Assembly: GCA_963664585.2 (NCBI GenBank) | Contig: CAXXEO010000007.1 | Location: forward strand, 1 to 55,443 | Length of the DNA: 55,443 nt | Source: G963664585 sp963664585 | GTDB taxonomy: Bacteria; Bacillota; Clostridia; Oscillospirales; Ruminococcaceae | Direction: 5' to 3' | Shown: positions 8,052 through 17,644 of the stretch, piece after piece | Layout of the letters: every line of letters starts with the position of its first letter | Position numbering within the stretch: the stretch's first letter is position 1 | Made by a program: the position numbers and the translations under genes | Notes under the pieces: model-generated | Database searches by the model: none | What the model saw: the letters and a program-made list of their open reading frames with translations, nothing else | What the model was told of the DNA's origin: nothing

Positions 8052-9017
8052 TTAAATATGGTTAATCTCGCGGACGAAATGACAAGCGACGAAGTGGGCC
8101 GGTAAAACTTCTTCGATTTCTGGCTCAACCTTCGTGCACTGTTCTTTTGCGTAAGGACAGCGCAGAGCAAAGCGGCAGCCGGGCTTTGGATTGATCGGTG
8201 AGGAGAGCTCGCCTTTGAGCAGCATACGCTCCTTGCGGGCGCCAATCGTGGGGATTGGAATCGCAGACAGAAGCGCCTTGGTATAAGGATGCAGCGTGTT
8301 TACAAAAAGCTCGTCCGACTCGCACTTTTCCACGAGCTTTCCGAGATACATCACCAGGATGTCGTTGGAAATGTGTTTCACGACCGAAAGATCATGGGTT
8401 ATGAAGATATAGGTCAGGTTTTTATCTCTCTGCAAATCCTGCATCAGATTAAGAATCTGCGCCTGGATAGAAACGTCCAGCGCTGAAACCGGTTCGTCGC
8501 AGACGATAAACTTCGGATTGAGTGCCAATGCGCGGGCCACGCCGATCCTCTGCCGGCGTCCGCCGTCCAGCTCATGCGGATACGAATACGCCAGCCTTTG
8601 GGCCAGTCCCACCGTATCCATCAGTTCCGCTACGCGCGCATCAAGCTCTTCCCGCGTCTTGCAGATGTTGTGGATCCGCAGTGCCTCGGCAATCGTGTCG
8701 CTAACACTCATACGCGGATTCAACGAGGAAAACGGATCCTGAAAGATGATCTGCATCTCCTTGCGCAGCGCGATATACTCATCACCCTTGTTGACGCCGG
8801 TAATGTTCTTTCCCTCAAACCAGATCTCGCCCCCGGTAATGTCCAAAAGATTCAGGATCGTGCGTCCAAGTGTCGACTTGCCACAGCCCGATTCACCCAC
8901 TACGCCCAGCGTCTTGCCCCGCTCAATCGTAAAGCTCAGCCCGTCTACCGCATGAAGCATGCCCTTCGGGGTCTTGAAATATTTCTTTAGATCCTTTACT
9001 TCTAATAATTTATCCAT
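8052..9017 (-). CDS. dppF: Peptide ABC transporter ATP-binding protein, DppF/OppF type
   Basis: About 321 residues from ATG 9017, with GGGAGAAG upstream; it overlaps the end of dppD by a few bases. One of the two ATPases energising the peptide importer. Walker A is GESGCGKST, Walker B is FIVCDEP, and the signature is LDGGRRQR rather than LSGGQ, a variant seen in some Dpp-type ATPases. The C-terminal RFALRCPYAKEQCTKVEPEI is the oligopeptide/dipeptide C-terminal extension, with cysteines that may bind an Fe-S cluster. Substrate is not determinable. Confidence 0.9.
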   Translation of the reverse strand: MDKLLEVKDLKKYFKTPKGMLHAVDGLSFTIERGKTLGVVGESGCGKSTLGRTILNLLDITGGEIWFEGKNITGVNKGDEYIALRKEMQIIFQDPFSSLNPRMSVSDTIAEALRIHNICKTREELDARVAELMDTVGLAQRLAYSYPHELDGGRRQRIGVARALALNPKFIVCDEPVSALDVSIQAQILNLMQDLQRDKNLTYIFITHDLSVVKHISNDILVMYLGKLVEKCESDELFVNTLHPYTKALLSAIPIPTIGARKERMLLKGELSSPINPKPGCRFALRCPYAKEQCTKVEPEIEEVLPAHFVACHFVREINHI

Positions 9018-9993
9018 TCTTCTCCCTGCCTTCCTCAGTGTAAAGCAGACACTTGACATAATGACCCGGCGTTACCTCAAACGTATCGGGATCCTTGCTG
9101 TCACACTCCTTCATCGCATACGGACAGCGCGGATGGAATGGGCAGCCGGAAGGCAGATTGGTCGGGTCTGGCATCAGACCAAATATGGGGCTTAAACGGT
9201 CAACCTTCTTGTCAAGGCTCGGGATTGAACCGAATAATCCCTTCGTGTACGGATGCTTTGTTTCGTTGTAGATCGCCTCAAGCGTTCCAAACTCCACAAT
9301 CTCACCCGCGTACATGATCGCTACTTTATCGCAAATCTCCGCAACAACACCCAGATCATGCGTGATCAGGATCATCGATGTGTTAAAGTTGATCTTTAAA
9401 TTGTTCATCATCGTCAGTACCTGGGCCTGTATCGTTACATCAAGAGCTGTCGTCGGCTCGTCTGCGACCAATAATGTCGGATTACAGGCCAGCGCTATCG
9501 CGATGACAACCCGCTGTTTCATACCACCCGAAAATTGATGCGGATACTCATTCATCCGCTCTTGGGGTATGCCCACGATCTCAAGCATCTCAGCTGCTCT
9601 GCAATGCGCGTCGGCTTTTGAAAACCCTTTGTTGTGAAACTTGACCACCTCGGCGATCTGATCCCCTACTGTCATAATCGGGTTCAGTGCCGTCATCGGA
9701 TCCTGAAAGATCATCGTAATGTGATTGCCACGAATCTTCCGCATCTCGGCTTCGCTCTTTGCGAAAAGATCTTCGCCTTCAAATAGGATGCTGCCTTTTA
9801 TGATTTTTCCCGGAGGGTCCGGCACCAGCCGCATGATCCCCAGCGCCGTCGTCGTTTTCCCTGCCCCTGTCTCGCCGACAAGGCCCAGTGTTTCTCCCTT
9901 TTCTATCGACATCGTTACGCCATTGACTGCGCGCACCGTGCCGTCATCGGTCACATAGTGGATATGTAAATCCTTAATTTCAAGTAAGCTCAT
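9010..9993 (-). CDS. dppD: Peptide ABC transporter ATP-binding protein, DppD/OppD type
   Basis: 327 residues from ATG 9993, six bases after GAGGGGTG; an in-frame GTG lies nine bases upstream within that site. Walker A GETGAGKTT, signature FSGGMKQR, Walker B LLVADEPTTALD, and the C-terminal CPFHPRCPYAMKECD of the oligopeptide-transporter extension. It pairs with DppF on the cytoplasmic face. Tight spacing to dppC (about 17 bases) and overlap with dppF support one transcript. Confidence 0.92.
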   Translation of the reverse strand: MSLLEIKDLHIHYVTDDGTVRAVNGVTMSIEKGETLGLVGETGAGKTTTALGIMRLVPDPPGKIIKGSILFEGEDLFAKSEAEMRKIRGNHITMIFQDPMTALNPIMTVGDQIAEVVKFHNKGFSKADAHCRAAEMLEIVGIPQERMNEYPHQFSGGMKQRVVIAIALACNPTLLVADEPTTALDVTIQAQVLTMMNNLKINFNTSMILITHDLGVVAEICDKVAIMYAGEIVEFGTLEAIYNETKHPYTKGLFGSIPSLDKKVDRLSPIFGLMPDPTNLPSGCPFHPRCPYAMKECDSKDPDTFEVTPGHYVKCLLYTEEGREKNG

Positions 9994-10010
9994 TTTCGTC
10001 ACCCCTCGTT

Positions 10011-10904
10011 CTACTGCTTCAGTCTTGGGTCAAGTGCGTCGCGCAGTCCATCGCCCATCAGGTTGAGTGCGCATACGGTCGTCATAATCGCTAAACCCGG
10101 GAAGGTGACAAAATGCCAGTGATTTCGGATAAATGCTCGACCCGCCGACAGCATCCCGCCCCATTCAGGCGTTGGTGGCTGTACGCCAAGACCGATAAAA
10201 CTCAGGCTCGCCGAGGTCAGAATCGCACCCGCTACGCCTAATGATGCCTGTACGATCACCGGCGCCATTGCGTTCGGTATGATGTGCTTTACAATAATCC
10301 TTCTATCTTTGGCACCCAGGGCATGCGCCGCCTCAACAAACTCCTGCCCTTTGACCGTCATGACCGACGCCCTTACGACACGCGCATACATCGGTATTGA
10401 GGTTACACCTACAGCCACCATCGCATTGAAAAGCCCGGGGCCGAGCGCCGCCGATATTGATATGGCAAACAGCAAGCTTGGCATTGCCTGCATCACATCA
10501 AGACAACGCATGATCAACATGTCGGTCCTTCCGCCGTAAAATGCAGCCAGCGTTCCCAGAAATCCGCCTATTGAACACCCGATGCCCACTGATACGAAGC
10601 CAACAATCAGTGATATTCTCGCTCCATAGACCACTCTGCTGTATATATCACGGCCAAAGTTGTCTGTGCCAAACCAATGCGAGCCTGTCGGACCCGAAAG
10701 TATGTTTTCCAGATCCTGCAGGTCATACGGATATGGCGCGATATAGTTGGCAAAAATCGCCATGAACGCTAGGATCATCAGAATGATCATGCCGATAACG
10801 GCCGCCCTGTTCTTTTTGAACCGGCGCCATATTTCCTTTATGTTTCGATTTTTCTTCCGCTGCACCTCTTTGGCTATCTCTGCTTGTGTTTTATTCTCAA
10901 CCAT
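10011..10904 (-). CDS. dppC: Peptide ABC transporter permease, DppC type
   Basis: 297 residues, about six membrane segments. The N-terminal NRAAVIGMIILMILAFMAIF and the LGTDNFGRDIYSRVVYGARI-like region (here HWFGTDNFGRDIYSR) are typical of DppC. The EAA loop EAAHALGAKDRRIIVKHI contacts the ATPases. It forms a heterodimer with DppB in the membrane. Its start overlaps the dppB stop by one base (TAATG). Confidence 0.92.
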   Translation of the reverse strand: MVENKTQAEIAKEVQRKKNRNIKEIWRRFKKNRAAVIGMIILMILAFMAIFANYIAPYPYDLQDLENILSGPTGSHWFGTDNFGRDIYSRVVYGARISLIVGFVSVGIGCSIGGFLGTLAAFYGGRTDMLIMRCLDVMQAMPSLLFAISISAALGPGLFNAMVAVGVTSIPMYARVVRASVMTVKGQEFVEAAHALGAKDRRIIVKHIIPNAMAPVIVQASLGVAGAILTSASLSFIGLGVQPPTPEWGGMLSAGRAFIRNHWHFVTFPGLAIMTTVCALNLMGDGLRDALDPRLKQ

Positions 10905-11896
10905 TATGCCACCGCCTTTGCAGTTTGGCCTTTTGCTGCATCGCTCTTTTTCTTTCTGCCACCATACTGTGACTTGATGCGCGGATCAATAAATGCGTAC
11001 AGAATATCCACCAGCAAATTGATCAAGCTGAATGTGATCGACATCAGCAGTACGCCGCCCTGTACGACCGGATAATTTCTCGCCTTAATCGCGTCAATCA
11101 TCAGCTTGCCAAGTCCCGGTATCGAAAAAATGGACTCAATTACGATCGAACCGCCCAATGCGCCGCCAAAATGCAGACCCACGATTGTGATGACCGGTAT
11201 CAGCGCATTCATTAATGCATGCCTCCAGATAACGGTATGCTCTGCCGCCCCCTTCGCGCGCGCCGTCCGGATGTAATCCTGACGGATCGTCTCAAGCATG
11301 CTTGACCGCGTTGTGCGCAGAATGGCCGACGAGCTGTGTATTCCAATCGTAAATGCGGGTAATATCCAGTACAAAGGCCCATAAAACCCTGTCGCCGGAA
11401 GCCAGTTCAGATTGACTGAAAAGACCAATATGAAAACAAGTGCTTGCCAGAACGACGGCATCGAAACGCCTATCAGCGATACCAGCCTTGCCACTGTATC
11501 AATCAACTGGTTTTGATGCGTTGCCGATAGAATCCCCAGCGGGATTGCTATGACCACCGCCACAGTTGAACTTAGAATCGCGAGCAGCATTGTCGTCGGG
11601 TAACGCGCCACGATTTCTTTTGTAACAGGACGCCCCGTTAAGTATGATACGCCCAAATTGCCTTCCAGTACGACTTTCTTGATATAGGTCCCAAGCTGTA
11701 CGATATATGGTTGGTCGAGCCCCATCTTAACGCGCAGCTCTTCAATTTCTGAATCCGTTGCATTTTCGCCAAGTATCGTAACCGCCGGATTGCCCGGCGT
11801 CAGATACAGCATTGTAAATATGAGAACTGTTACGCCAAACATGACCGGGATCATCATGAGCAGACGGCGTAATATGTATTTGCCCAATCTCTTCAC
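10904..11896 (-). CDS. dppB: Peptide ABC transporter permease, DppB type
   Basis: 330 residues, six predicted membrane helices. The start KYILRRLLMMIPVMFGVTVL and the TPGNPA motif are hallmarks of DppB/OppB. The EAA loop is RTARAKGAAEHTVIWRHAL. It has an unusually basic, Ala/Lys-rich C-terminal tail. It is the first of four overlapping transporter genes, but 302 bases with a MITE separate it from the binding-protein gene. Confidence 0.92.
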   Translation of the reverse strand: MKRLGKYILRRLLMMIPVMFGVTVLIFTMLYLTPGNPAVTILGENATDSEIEELRVKMGLDQPYIVQLGTYIKKVVLEGNLGVSYLTGRPVTKEIVARYPTTMLLAILSSTVAVVIAIPLGILSATHQNQLIDTVARLVSLIGVSMPSFWQALVFILVFSVNLNWLPATGFYGPLYWILPAFTIGIHSSSAILRTTRSSMLETIRQDYIRTARAKGAAEHTVIWRHALMNALIPVITIVGLHFGGALGGSIVIESIFSIPGLGKLMIDAIKARNYPVVQGGVLLMSITFSLINLLVDILYAFIDPRIKSQYGGRKKKSDAAKGQTAKAVA

Positions 11897-12198
11897 TCCT
11901 TGCTTTGGTTTTTACTATTTCTTTTCTAATAAGCAAGCCTCTGACGAGGAAATATAGATATGGTTTAATAATGTTTTATATGGATAATAGTCGATTAACT
12001 TGAAAACAAGCTTGTGATTTCTTCCCCCGCCGGAGGCGGGGGAAGAAAATGAAGTTTTATATATAGCCAGATTTAAGTTAATTGGCTATAGCTCGCGGTT
12101 AACCATTCATTATGTTCATATGTATAGCTATCGGCGGCGTAGTTGCCTGCGCCGCCAACAGCCTTAGATTTGTACACTGCCGCAATTCATTTTACTCT
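11897..12198 (-). other. Spacer between binding-protein gene and dppB, mostly MITE copy 3
   Basis: 302 bases within the transporter cluster, containing MITE copy 3 and a GGCGGCG/CGCCGCC stem at about 12132-12156 just after the binding-protein stop. These hairpins could trim or partly stop the transcript, so that the binding protein is made in excess. Confidence 0.5.
11986..12090 (+). repeat. MITE-like foldback element, copy 3
   Basis: 105 bp, same orientation as copy 2, with a GCCGGAGGC loop variant in the central hairpin. It lies inside the peptide-transport cluster. Confidence 0.85.
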
Positions 12199-13758
12199 TT
12201 ATTTTGCATATACCTTGACTGTGTTGAAATACGGGGTATCAGCAGGTGTAAACACATAGCCTTCCACATTTTTCGAGTGGGCAAAGGTGACCTTCGGGAA
12301 TACGAGCGGGATGCTGTAATAGGTGTTCCAGCAATATTCCTGAAGCTCCTTATAGATGGCGGCGCGTTTTGTCGCGTCGAACTCGCCAAGTCCTTTTTCC
12401 ATCAGTTCGTCAATATGTTTATCGTTGGGCTGCATCACGCCGCCATAGGTGGTATTCCAGTTGCCCATAGCGTTATCGGGGTCACCTGTCTGAACTGTAA
12501 GGTTGCTGCGACCGAAGAGTGTTTGGCCCGCTGCGCTGCGTTCTTTCATGGTAGCCTGATCGAAAGTGGTAATTTTAACGTCGATCCCGGCCTCTTTCCA
12601 CTGTGCCTGTGCAATTTCCAACATATCATGGGTAGTTTGAGCTTCTGGAACAGTAATTTCCGTCTTAAGGCCGTTCGGATAACCCGCCTCGACTAGAAGC
12701 TGTTTGGCAGCCGCTACGTCACGCTTAATCGGTCCTAACTTCACCTGTCCGAAAATCTGATCACTGAACAGACCGTTGGCGGGTGTACCAAGATCACCGT
12801 AAACAGCCTTAACAATCGCTGCTGTGTCAAGGGAAAGTGCAAGAGCCTTACGGATGCGAATGTCCTTAAACTCGTCACACTTCATGTTAATCTGCAGATT
12901 CTCATGTGTATAGCCGACATTGGCGTATGTCACGAGATTCTTATTGGCAGAAAGACGGGCATAATCCTGTGGGCCAACCGAGAAGATGGCGTCAACGCCG
13001 CCAGCCTCGAGTTCCATCGCTCTTACGCTGGTTTCGGTAATGAATCTGAAAATAAGATTCTTGTATGTAGGCTTTGTTCCCCAATATTTATCAAAGCTTT
13101 CCAGAACAATACGGTCACCCTGTACCCATTTCACAAATTTGAACGGGCCTGTACCAATCGGGGCCTGACCAAACGCGTCGTCACCCATCGTTTCAACAGC
13201 CTTCTTGGAAACGATGCCACCACGAGAGGTGGAAAGATAGTTTAGTGCAGAAGCAAAAGGATATAAGAACTTGACTTGTACTGTGGTGGCATCGATTGCC
13301 TTGGTATTTGCAGCGTCAAATGCCTTGAACAATGTTTTATTGTTGATGAGTTTGGTGCATCTTTGAATGGAAAACGCAACGTCTTCCGCCGTCATTTTTT
13401 CACCATTGTGGAAGTAAACGTCATCGCGAAGCTTGAAAATCAGTGTCTTGTCATCTTTCTGCTCCCAAGATTTCGCCAGACAGGGGGCGTACTTTCCGTC
13501 TTTATCGACCGGAAAAATTAAAGTGTCATACAGGGCTCTCGCTACCTGGTGGCCCACCATAAGACCCTGATCTCCGCAGTCGAGCTTATTGACTGTGGTT
13601 GAAACAGCGAGAGTAAATGTGTCTTTAAGTGCCCTTTGTGATGAAGCACCACTGCTTGCCGCAGTCCCGCTGGGATTTGAGGTACTGCTGCCTCCACAGG
13701 CTGACAATACCAGCATCAAGCTAAGAACTAGAGCACTTATCCTGCCAAGTTTTTTCAT
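12199..13758 (-). CDS. Peptide-binding lipoprotein (SBP_bac_5) of the ABC importer
   Basis: 519 residues, the usual size for DppA/OppA proteins. N-terminal lipoprotein signal with lipobox LSAC (Cys about 21) and a Ser/Gly/Ala linker; it should be anchored outside the membrane. The family 5 signature is around YAPCLAKSWEQKDDKTLIFK, followed by LRDDVYFHNGEKMTAEDV. AGGAGG precedes the ATG. It lies between patB and dppBCDF on the same strand and should set the importer's specificity. The ligand is not predictable by eye, but the flanking hydrolases and C-S lyase suggest a peptide or acyl-amino-acid conjugate. Confidence 0.92.
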   Translation of the reverse strand: MKKLGRISALVLSLMLVLSACGGSSTSNPSGTAASSGASSQRALKDTFTLAVSTTVNKLDCGDQGLMVGHQVARALYDTLIFPVDKDGKYAPCLAKSWEQKDDKTLIFKLRDDVYFHNGEKMTAEDVAFSIQRCTKLINNKTLFKAFDAANTKAIDATTVQVKFLYPFASALNYLSTSRGGIVSKKAVETMGDDAFGQAPIGTGPFKFVKWVQGDRIVLESFDKYWGTKPTYKNLIFRFITETSVRAMELEAGGVDAIFSVGPQDYARLSANKNLVTYANVGYTHENLQINMKCDEFKDIRIRKALALSLDTAAIVKAVYGDLGTPANGLFSDQIFGQVKLGPIKRDVAAAKQLLVEAGYPNGLKTEITVPEAQTTHDMLEIAQAQWKEAGIDVKITTFDQATMKERSAAGQTLFGRSNLTVQTGDPDNAMGNWNTTYGGVMQPNDKHIDELMEKGLGEFDATKRAAIYKELQEYCWNTYYSIPLVFPKVTFAHSKNVEGYVFTPADTPYFNTVKVYAK

Positions 13759-13867
13759 TTGCGTTCCTCCTATATATTTTTATATTTCATGCAGCACCCA
13801 CTGCTATGGAGACAAATGAAGCGCTTTGGATAATGGTTAGAGCATCCTTTCACGGTTTCGTCAACAG

Positions 13868-15043
13868 TCAAAGCTTAATATACTCGCTATAAATCTGCTC
13901 AAGGCCTTGCCTGAGGGTCACATTCGGGCAAGCGATGTTCATGCGCATGAAACCGTTGCCTTCACAGCCGAACCAGTAGCCGCTGTCAACGGCCACCCTG
14001 CATTTTTGAATCACGAAGTCGTCCAATTCTTTGTTATTCATCCCCAGCTCTCTGCAATCAAGCCACATCAGATACGTACCCTCGGGACGAATAAGCTTTA
14101 TTTTGGGCATCTTTGTCTTGAGAAAGCCGCCAAGATAATCAACATTGCTATAAAGATATTCAACCAGTTGATCGGCGTAATCCGCGCATTCATTGTAGGC
14201 GGCAATATATCCAATCAGTCCCAGTATCCCGAGACCAACCGTTTTGTTTTTATTAAACTGCGCATTTAGCTTTTTTGCGATCTCATCATTGGAAATGATG
14301 ACCCCCGAGGTGCGAAGCCCCGCCATATTAAAAGTTTTACTGGGGGCTATGGTGGTCACGGTATTGGCAGAGATTTCTGGGGAAATAGAGGCCAGCGGGA
14401 TGTGCTTGTGTCCCGGGAAGACTAGGTCTGAATGTATTTCATCGGATAGCAGAATAACATGATTTTCTATACAGATTTCACCCATGCGCTTAAGCTCATC
14501 TTTTGTAAAGACGCGTCCAACAGGATTATGTGGGTTACATAGAATCATCAGCTTTGCCTTAGGATTTCGGGCTCGGCGCACAAGATCGTCAAAGTCTATT
14601 TCATATCTTCCATTTTCAAGCTGTAGGCTGTTTGAACTGACAACACGGTTGTTATCAACAATGGCGTTTACAAAAGGATAATAAACCGGCTGCTGGATAA
14701 TGACTTCGTCACCGGGTTCGGTAAAGGTCTGAACCATGGTATTGAGAACAGGGACTATACCCGAGGAGGATGAAACCCAAGAGGTTTCAATTTTCCAACC
14801 ATGTCGCGAAAAAACCCAATTCTGAGTGGCTTTTGCAAACTCGGGTACAAGATATGTATAGCCTAAAATCCCATGGTCAAGGTGCTTGGTCAAAGCGCTC
14901 AGCACCGGCTGGGGGCAACGAAAATCGGAATCAGCGACCCACATGGGCAAAGCATCAGGATTTCCGACGCGGGCTCCAACATTGTCCCATTTTGAGCTAA
15001 AGGTTCCTTTTCTATTAATGACTTCATCAAAGTTGTAATTCAC
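13868..15043 (-). CDS. patB: PatB/MalY-type aminotransferase-fold C-S lyase
   Basis: 391 residues. PLP enzyme whose family cleaves cystathionine or other cysteine S-conjugates to pyruvate, ammonia and a thiol. Recognised by LPMWVADSDFRCP near the N-terminus, NPHNPVGRVF, LLSDEIHSDLVF and the PLP lysine in APSKTFNMAGLRTS (about residue 232). Of the 'plasmid' MalY/PatB branch rather than an ordinary transaminase. It lies between an M20 hydrolase and a peptide-binding protein, which fits sequential de-acylation and C-S cleavage of an imported conjugate; that pathway is inference. Confidence 0.87.
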   Translation of the reverse strand: MNYNFDEVINRKGTFSSKWDNVGARVGNPDALPMWVADSDFRCPQPVLSALTKHLDHGILGYTYLVPEFAKATQNWVFSRHGWKIETSWVSSSSGIVPVLNTMVQTFTEPGDEVIIQQPVYYPFVNAIVDNNRVVSSNSLQLENGRYEIDFDDLVRRARNPKAKLMILCNPHNPVGRVFTKDELKRMGEICIENHVILLSDEIHSDLVFPGHKHIPLASISPEISANTVTTIAPSKTFNMAGLRTSGVIISNDEIAKKLNAQFNKNKTVGLGILGLIGYIAAYNECADYADQLVEYLYSNVDYLGGFLKTKMPKIKLIRPEGTYLMWLDCRELGMNNKELDDFVIQKCRVAVDSGYWFGCEGNGFMRMNIACPNVTLRQGLEQIYSEYIKL

Positions 15044-15119
15044 TAGTAAACACTTCCTATTAAATATTTAGACCTATGCAACTGAATGAGTGGAATCAAA
15101 AATGCATGCGATGGCTACA

Positions 15120-16400
15120 CTAGCAGTCAAAGCGCGGTGGAACCGGACGATCCATAAAAGCAAGAAGATCATCTTCATCACCGTTAAATGGTGTAAAAGG
15201 TATTTTGTCATCTTGCTTTAAGAAGGCAATGGCATAGGCCACATACAGTATGATTCCATAGGGCATACCACTTTCATCAATATCAAAGCCCGGGTTGTGT
15301 GCGCCGATTGTCATCCCCTTCTCTTCATTGCCTGCGCCGACATTGGCCATAATGCTTGGATAAAAAGCAGCGAGAGTCGAAAAGCTTTCAGAGCCCATAC
15401 TGGTCTCCTGTCGGACAATCGAAGCAGAGCCGAGAACTTTCTCTACAGCCTCTATGCCAATTTGGGCGCACTTGTCATTATTAACTGTTGGAATACTTGG
15501 TCCAGTAAAATTTTTAAACTCAACTTTGCATTCATAAAGTTCAGAATTTAATTCAATCACTTGCTTAAGCTTTTGCTTAAATAAGCGTCCAGATTCAGCG
15601 CTGTGGAAACGGCATGTGCCTGCAAAAGTCAGCGTTTCAGGAATTACATTGCGTTTTGTACCAGATTGAACCATACCAATGGTATAGGTAAGAGGCGAAG
15701 CTGGATGAATGTACTTCATACGGATGTCCTTGATGCCGTTCATGATCGCGACAAAACAATCGACAGGATTATTGGATTTATCTGGGTGCGAACCATGTCC
15801 GCCCTTGCCGGTAAGGACCACCTCAAAATTGACATTTCCGGCGTTAACGGGTCCACCTTGTATGCAGACAATGCCAACAGGAAGATTTGCTGCGATATGA
15901 TTTCCCCAACAGCTGTCAATCTTGATACCCTTTTCCTGTATATGTTTCATCACATAATAAATGCAGTTTCCACCCTCTTCACCCCGCTCAAACAGCAGAA
16001 TGACGCGACCTTGGAGCTGCTTCTTATTGTCACTAAGAATTTTTGCAGCAGAAAGAAGCATAGCAACATGCGAGTCATGTCCGCACATGTGCGCTGCGTT
16101 ATCATTTTTACTGACGCAGACTTTCGGACCTTTGGCATTATTAGGTGACTCCTTCATACCCAACGCGTCGCAGTCAGCGCGAAGCAGAACAGTTTTGCCC
16201 TCCCGCGGTCCCTGAATATAGCCCAAAACACCGCCGTCAGGTACATTTTCATAGGGAATTCCCATCGCATCAAGTTCACTCATGATATACTTGACTGTTT
16301 CAAACTCGTGTGCAGTCGGCTCGGCATTGACATGCAGATGACGTCTCACCTTAATTGCGTAATCGAGCATCTCTTTACTTTCCTTTAAAATGTCCAGCAT
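15120..16400 (-). CDS. M20-family amidohydrolase (hippurate hydrolase / N-acyl-amino-acid deacylase type)
   Basis: 426 residues from ATG 16400, eight bases after GAAAGGGG. Metal-site motifs: LLRADCDALGM (Asp), HMCGHDSHVAMLL (His), FERGEEGGN (Glu-Glu) and IGAHNPGFDID (His). The inserted dimerisation domain spans about residues 180-300. It cleaves amide bonds of N-acyl amino acids or dipeptides in the cytosol. First gene of the patB-dpp cluster, 76 bases before patB. The upstream DNA is interrupted by MITE copy 4 and IS30 copy 2, so its promoter may have been displaced. Confidence 0.88.
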   Translation of the reverse strand: MLDILKESKEMLDYAIKVRRHLHVNAEPTAHEFETVKYIMSELDAMGIPYENVPDGGVLGYIQGPREGKTVLLRADCDALGMKESPNNAKGPKVCVSKNDNAAHMCGHDSHVAMLLSAAKILSDNKKQLQGRVILLFERGEEGGNCIYYVMKHIQEKGIKIDSCWGNHIAANLPVGIVCIQGGPVNAGNVNFEVVLTGKGGHGSHPDKSNNPVDCFVAIMNGIKDIRMKYIHPASPLTYTIGMVQSGTKRNVIPETLTFAGTCRFHSAESGRLFKQKLKQVIELNSELYECKVEFKNFTGPSIPTVNNDKCAQIGIEAVEKVLGSASIVRQETSMGSESFSTLAAFYPSIMANVGAGNEEKGMTIGAHNPGFDIDESGMPYGIILYVAYAIAFLKQDDKIPFTPFNGDEDDLLAFMDRPVPPRFDC

Positions 16401-16591
16401 TCTATAATCCCCTTTCAAATTTATATATGTCAAATATTCTTTACCCATACAAGCAGCAGCAAATTGCTTCCTAACCGTAATGACCATAAAGGTATAGCCA
16501 ATCAACTTAAAAACTGGCTATATATAAAACGTCATTTTCTTTCCCCGCCTTCGGCGGAGGAAGAAATCACAAGCTTGTTTTCAAGTTAATC

Positions 16592-17644
16592 GCTACATTG
16601 TCAAGCCAAATGCGACAGTTCGAGTAGAAAGAGCTGGGAAGGTGTATTCCAATTAAGACATTTTCGGGGTCTATTGTTTATAAGCAGAAGAGAAGAAGAC
16701 AGGTTTTGATGAGAAACAGTGGACAGAACAGTACCTTTCGGAAAGAACTCTCTGAGCAAACCGTTACCGTACTCATTGCTTCCTCTCTGATGCGGACAAT
16801 ATGGATCAGCGAAATAAAGAGTTAAGCCTAGATCTTTCTGGATTACATCATAACAGGCAAATTCACCGCCACGATCTGTTGTTGCTGTTTTGAATGTGCC
16901 TTGTGGCAATAAAGTGTGCAGGTGCTTGATTGCAGCTTCCATGGAAGCTGCCGTTCGATCAGGAATGGGAACGGCTGTATAGAACCTTGTTTTTCGTTCC
17001 ACAAAGGTGGCCAAGCAACCACCGGAACCCCTAGAGGAAACCACCGTATCAAGTTCCCAATGCCCAAATGTTTCTCTGGTATATACCTCATTGGGTCTCT
17101 TGCGGATAGAAGTACCACGAGCATAATGCGCAAGATTTTTACAGCATCTCTTTTTTCCATTACGGCGCAGCACATCTGCGGTGAGTCCGTTCAGTCGTCC
17201 GGCATAAAGCCAGTTGTATATTGTTTTAAAGCTCAGTTGGCTTGAAGTAACGGTATGTGATATTTGTTCTGGCGACCAGGTCTCTTTCAGCTTTTCTGCC
17301 ACAGCTGCGCACAACTCCTCGTTCCATTTCCCTTGAGGTTTGCTGTTGTGCCGTTTCTTCTGGTAATCCAGTTGTGCTTCTTCTGCGTTATACGCTCGGG
17401 CACCGTAAAAACGTTTCAATTCTCTAGCAATACTGCTGTGGTGACATCCCAGACGTGATGCGATTTTCCGGGTCGTATATCCGATTTGACGGAGTTCCTC
17501 TATCTTTCCTCGTTCGAATGTTGTAAAATGGTGGTGGCTCATGGCTGCCTCCTTGTGTGAATGTTGTTGTTGCAAACTCTATTCTACACGTTTTGGCTGC
17601 CTTGGGCTATCTTTTTTCTGTCGCATTTCATTTTACAATGTAGC
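16592..17644 (-). mobile_element. IS30-family insertion sequence, copy 2
   Basis: 1053 bp, same length and ends as copy 1, almost identical throughout. It is flanked by AATC (16588-16591 and 17645-17648). It is inserted at the same position of the MITE as copy 1, although that MITE is in the other orientation. Confidence 0.92.
16601..17542 (-). CDS. IS30-family transposase, copy 2
   Basis: 313 residues from ATG 17542 after AAGGAGG. It has the same helix-turn-helix and DDE motifs as copy 1 and is intact. The five residue differences from copy 1 cluster between about residue 125 and 170, just before and within the start of the catalytic domain. Which copy is ancestral cannot be told from this window. 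Confidence 0.93.
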   Translation of the reverse strand: MSHHHFTTFERGKIEELRQIGYTTRKIASRLGCHHSSIARELKRFYGARAYNAEEAQLDYQKKRHNSKPQGKWNEELCAAVAEKLKETWSPEQISHTVTSSQLSFKTIYNWLYAGRLNGLTADVLRRNGKKRCCKNLAHYARGTSIRKRPNEVYTRETFGHWELDTVVSSRGSGGCLATFVERKTRFYTAVPIPDRTAASMEAAIKHLHTLLPQGTFKTATTDRGGEFACYDVIQKDLGLTLYFADPYCPHQRGSNEYGNGLLREFFPKGTVLSTVSHQNLSSSLLLINNRPRKCLNWNTPSQLFLLELSHLA

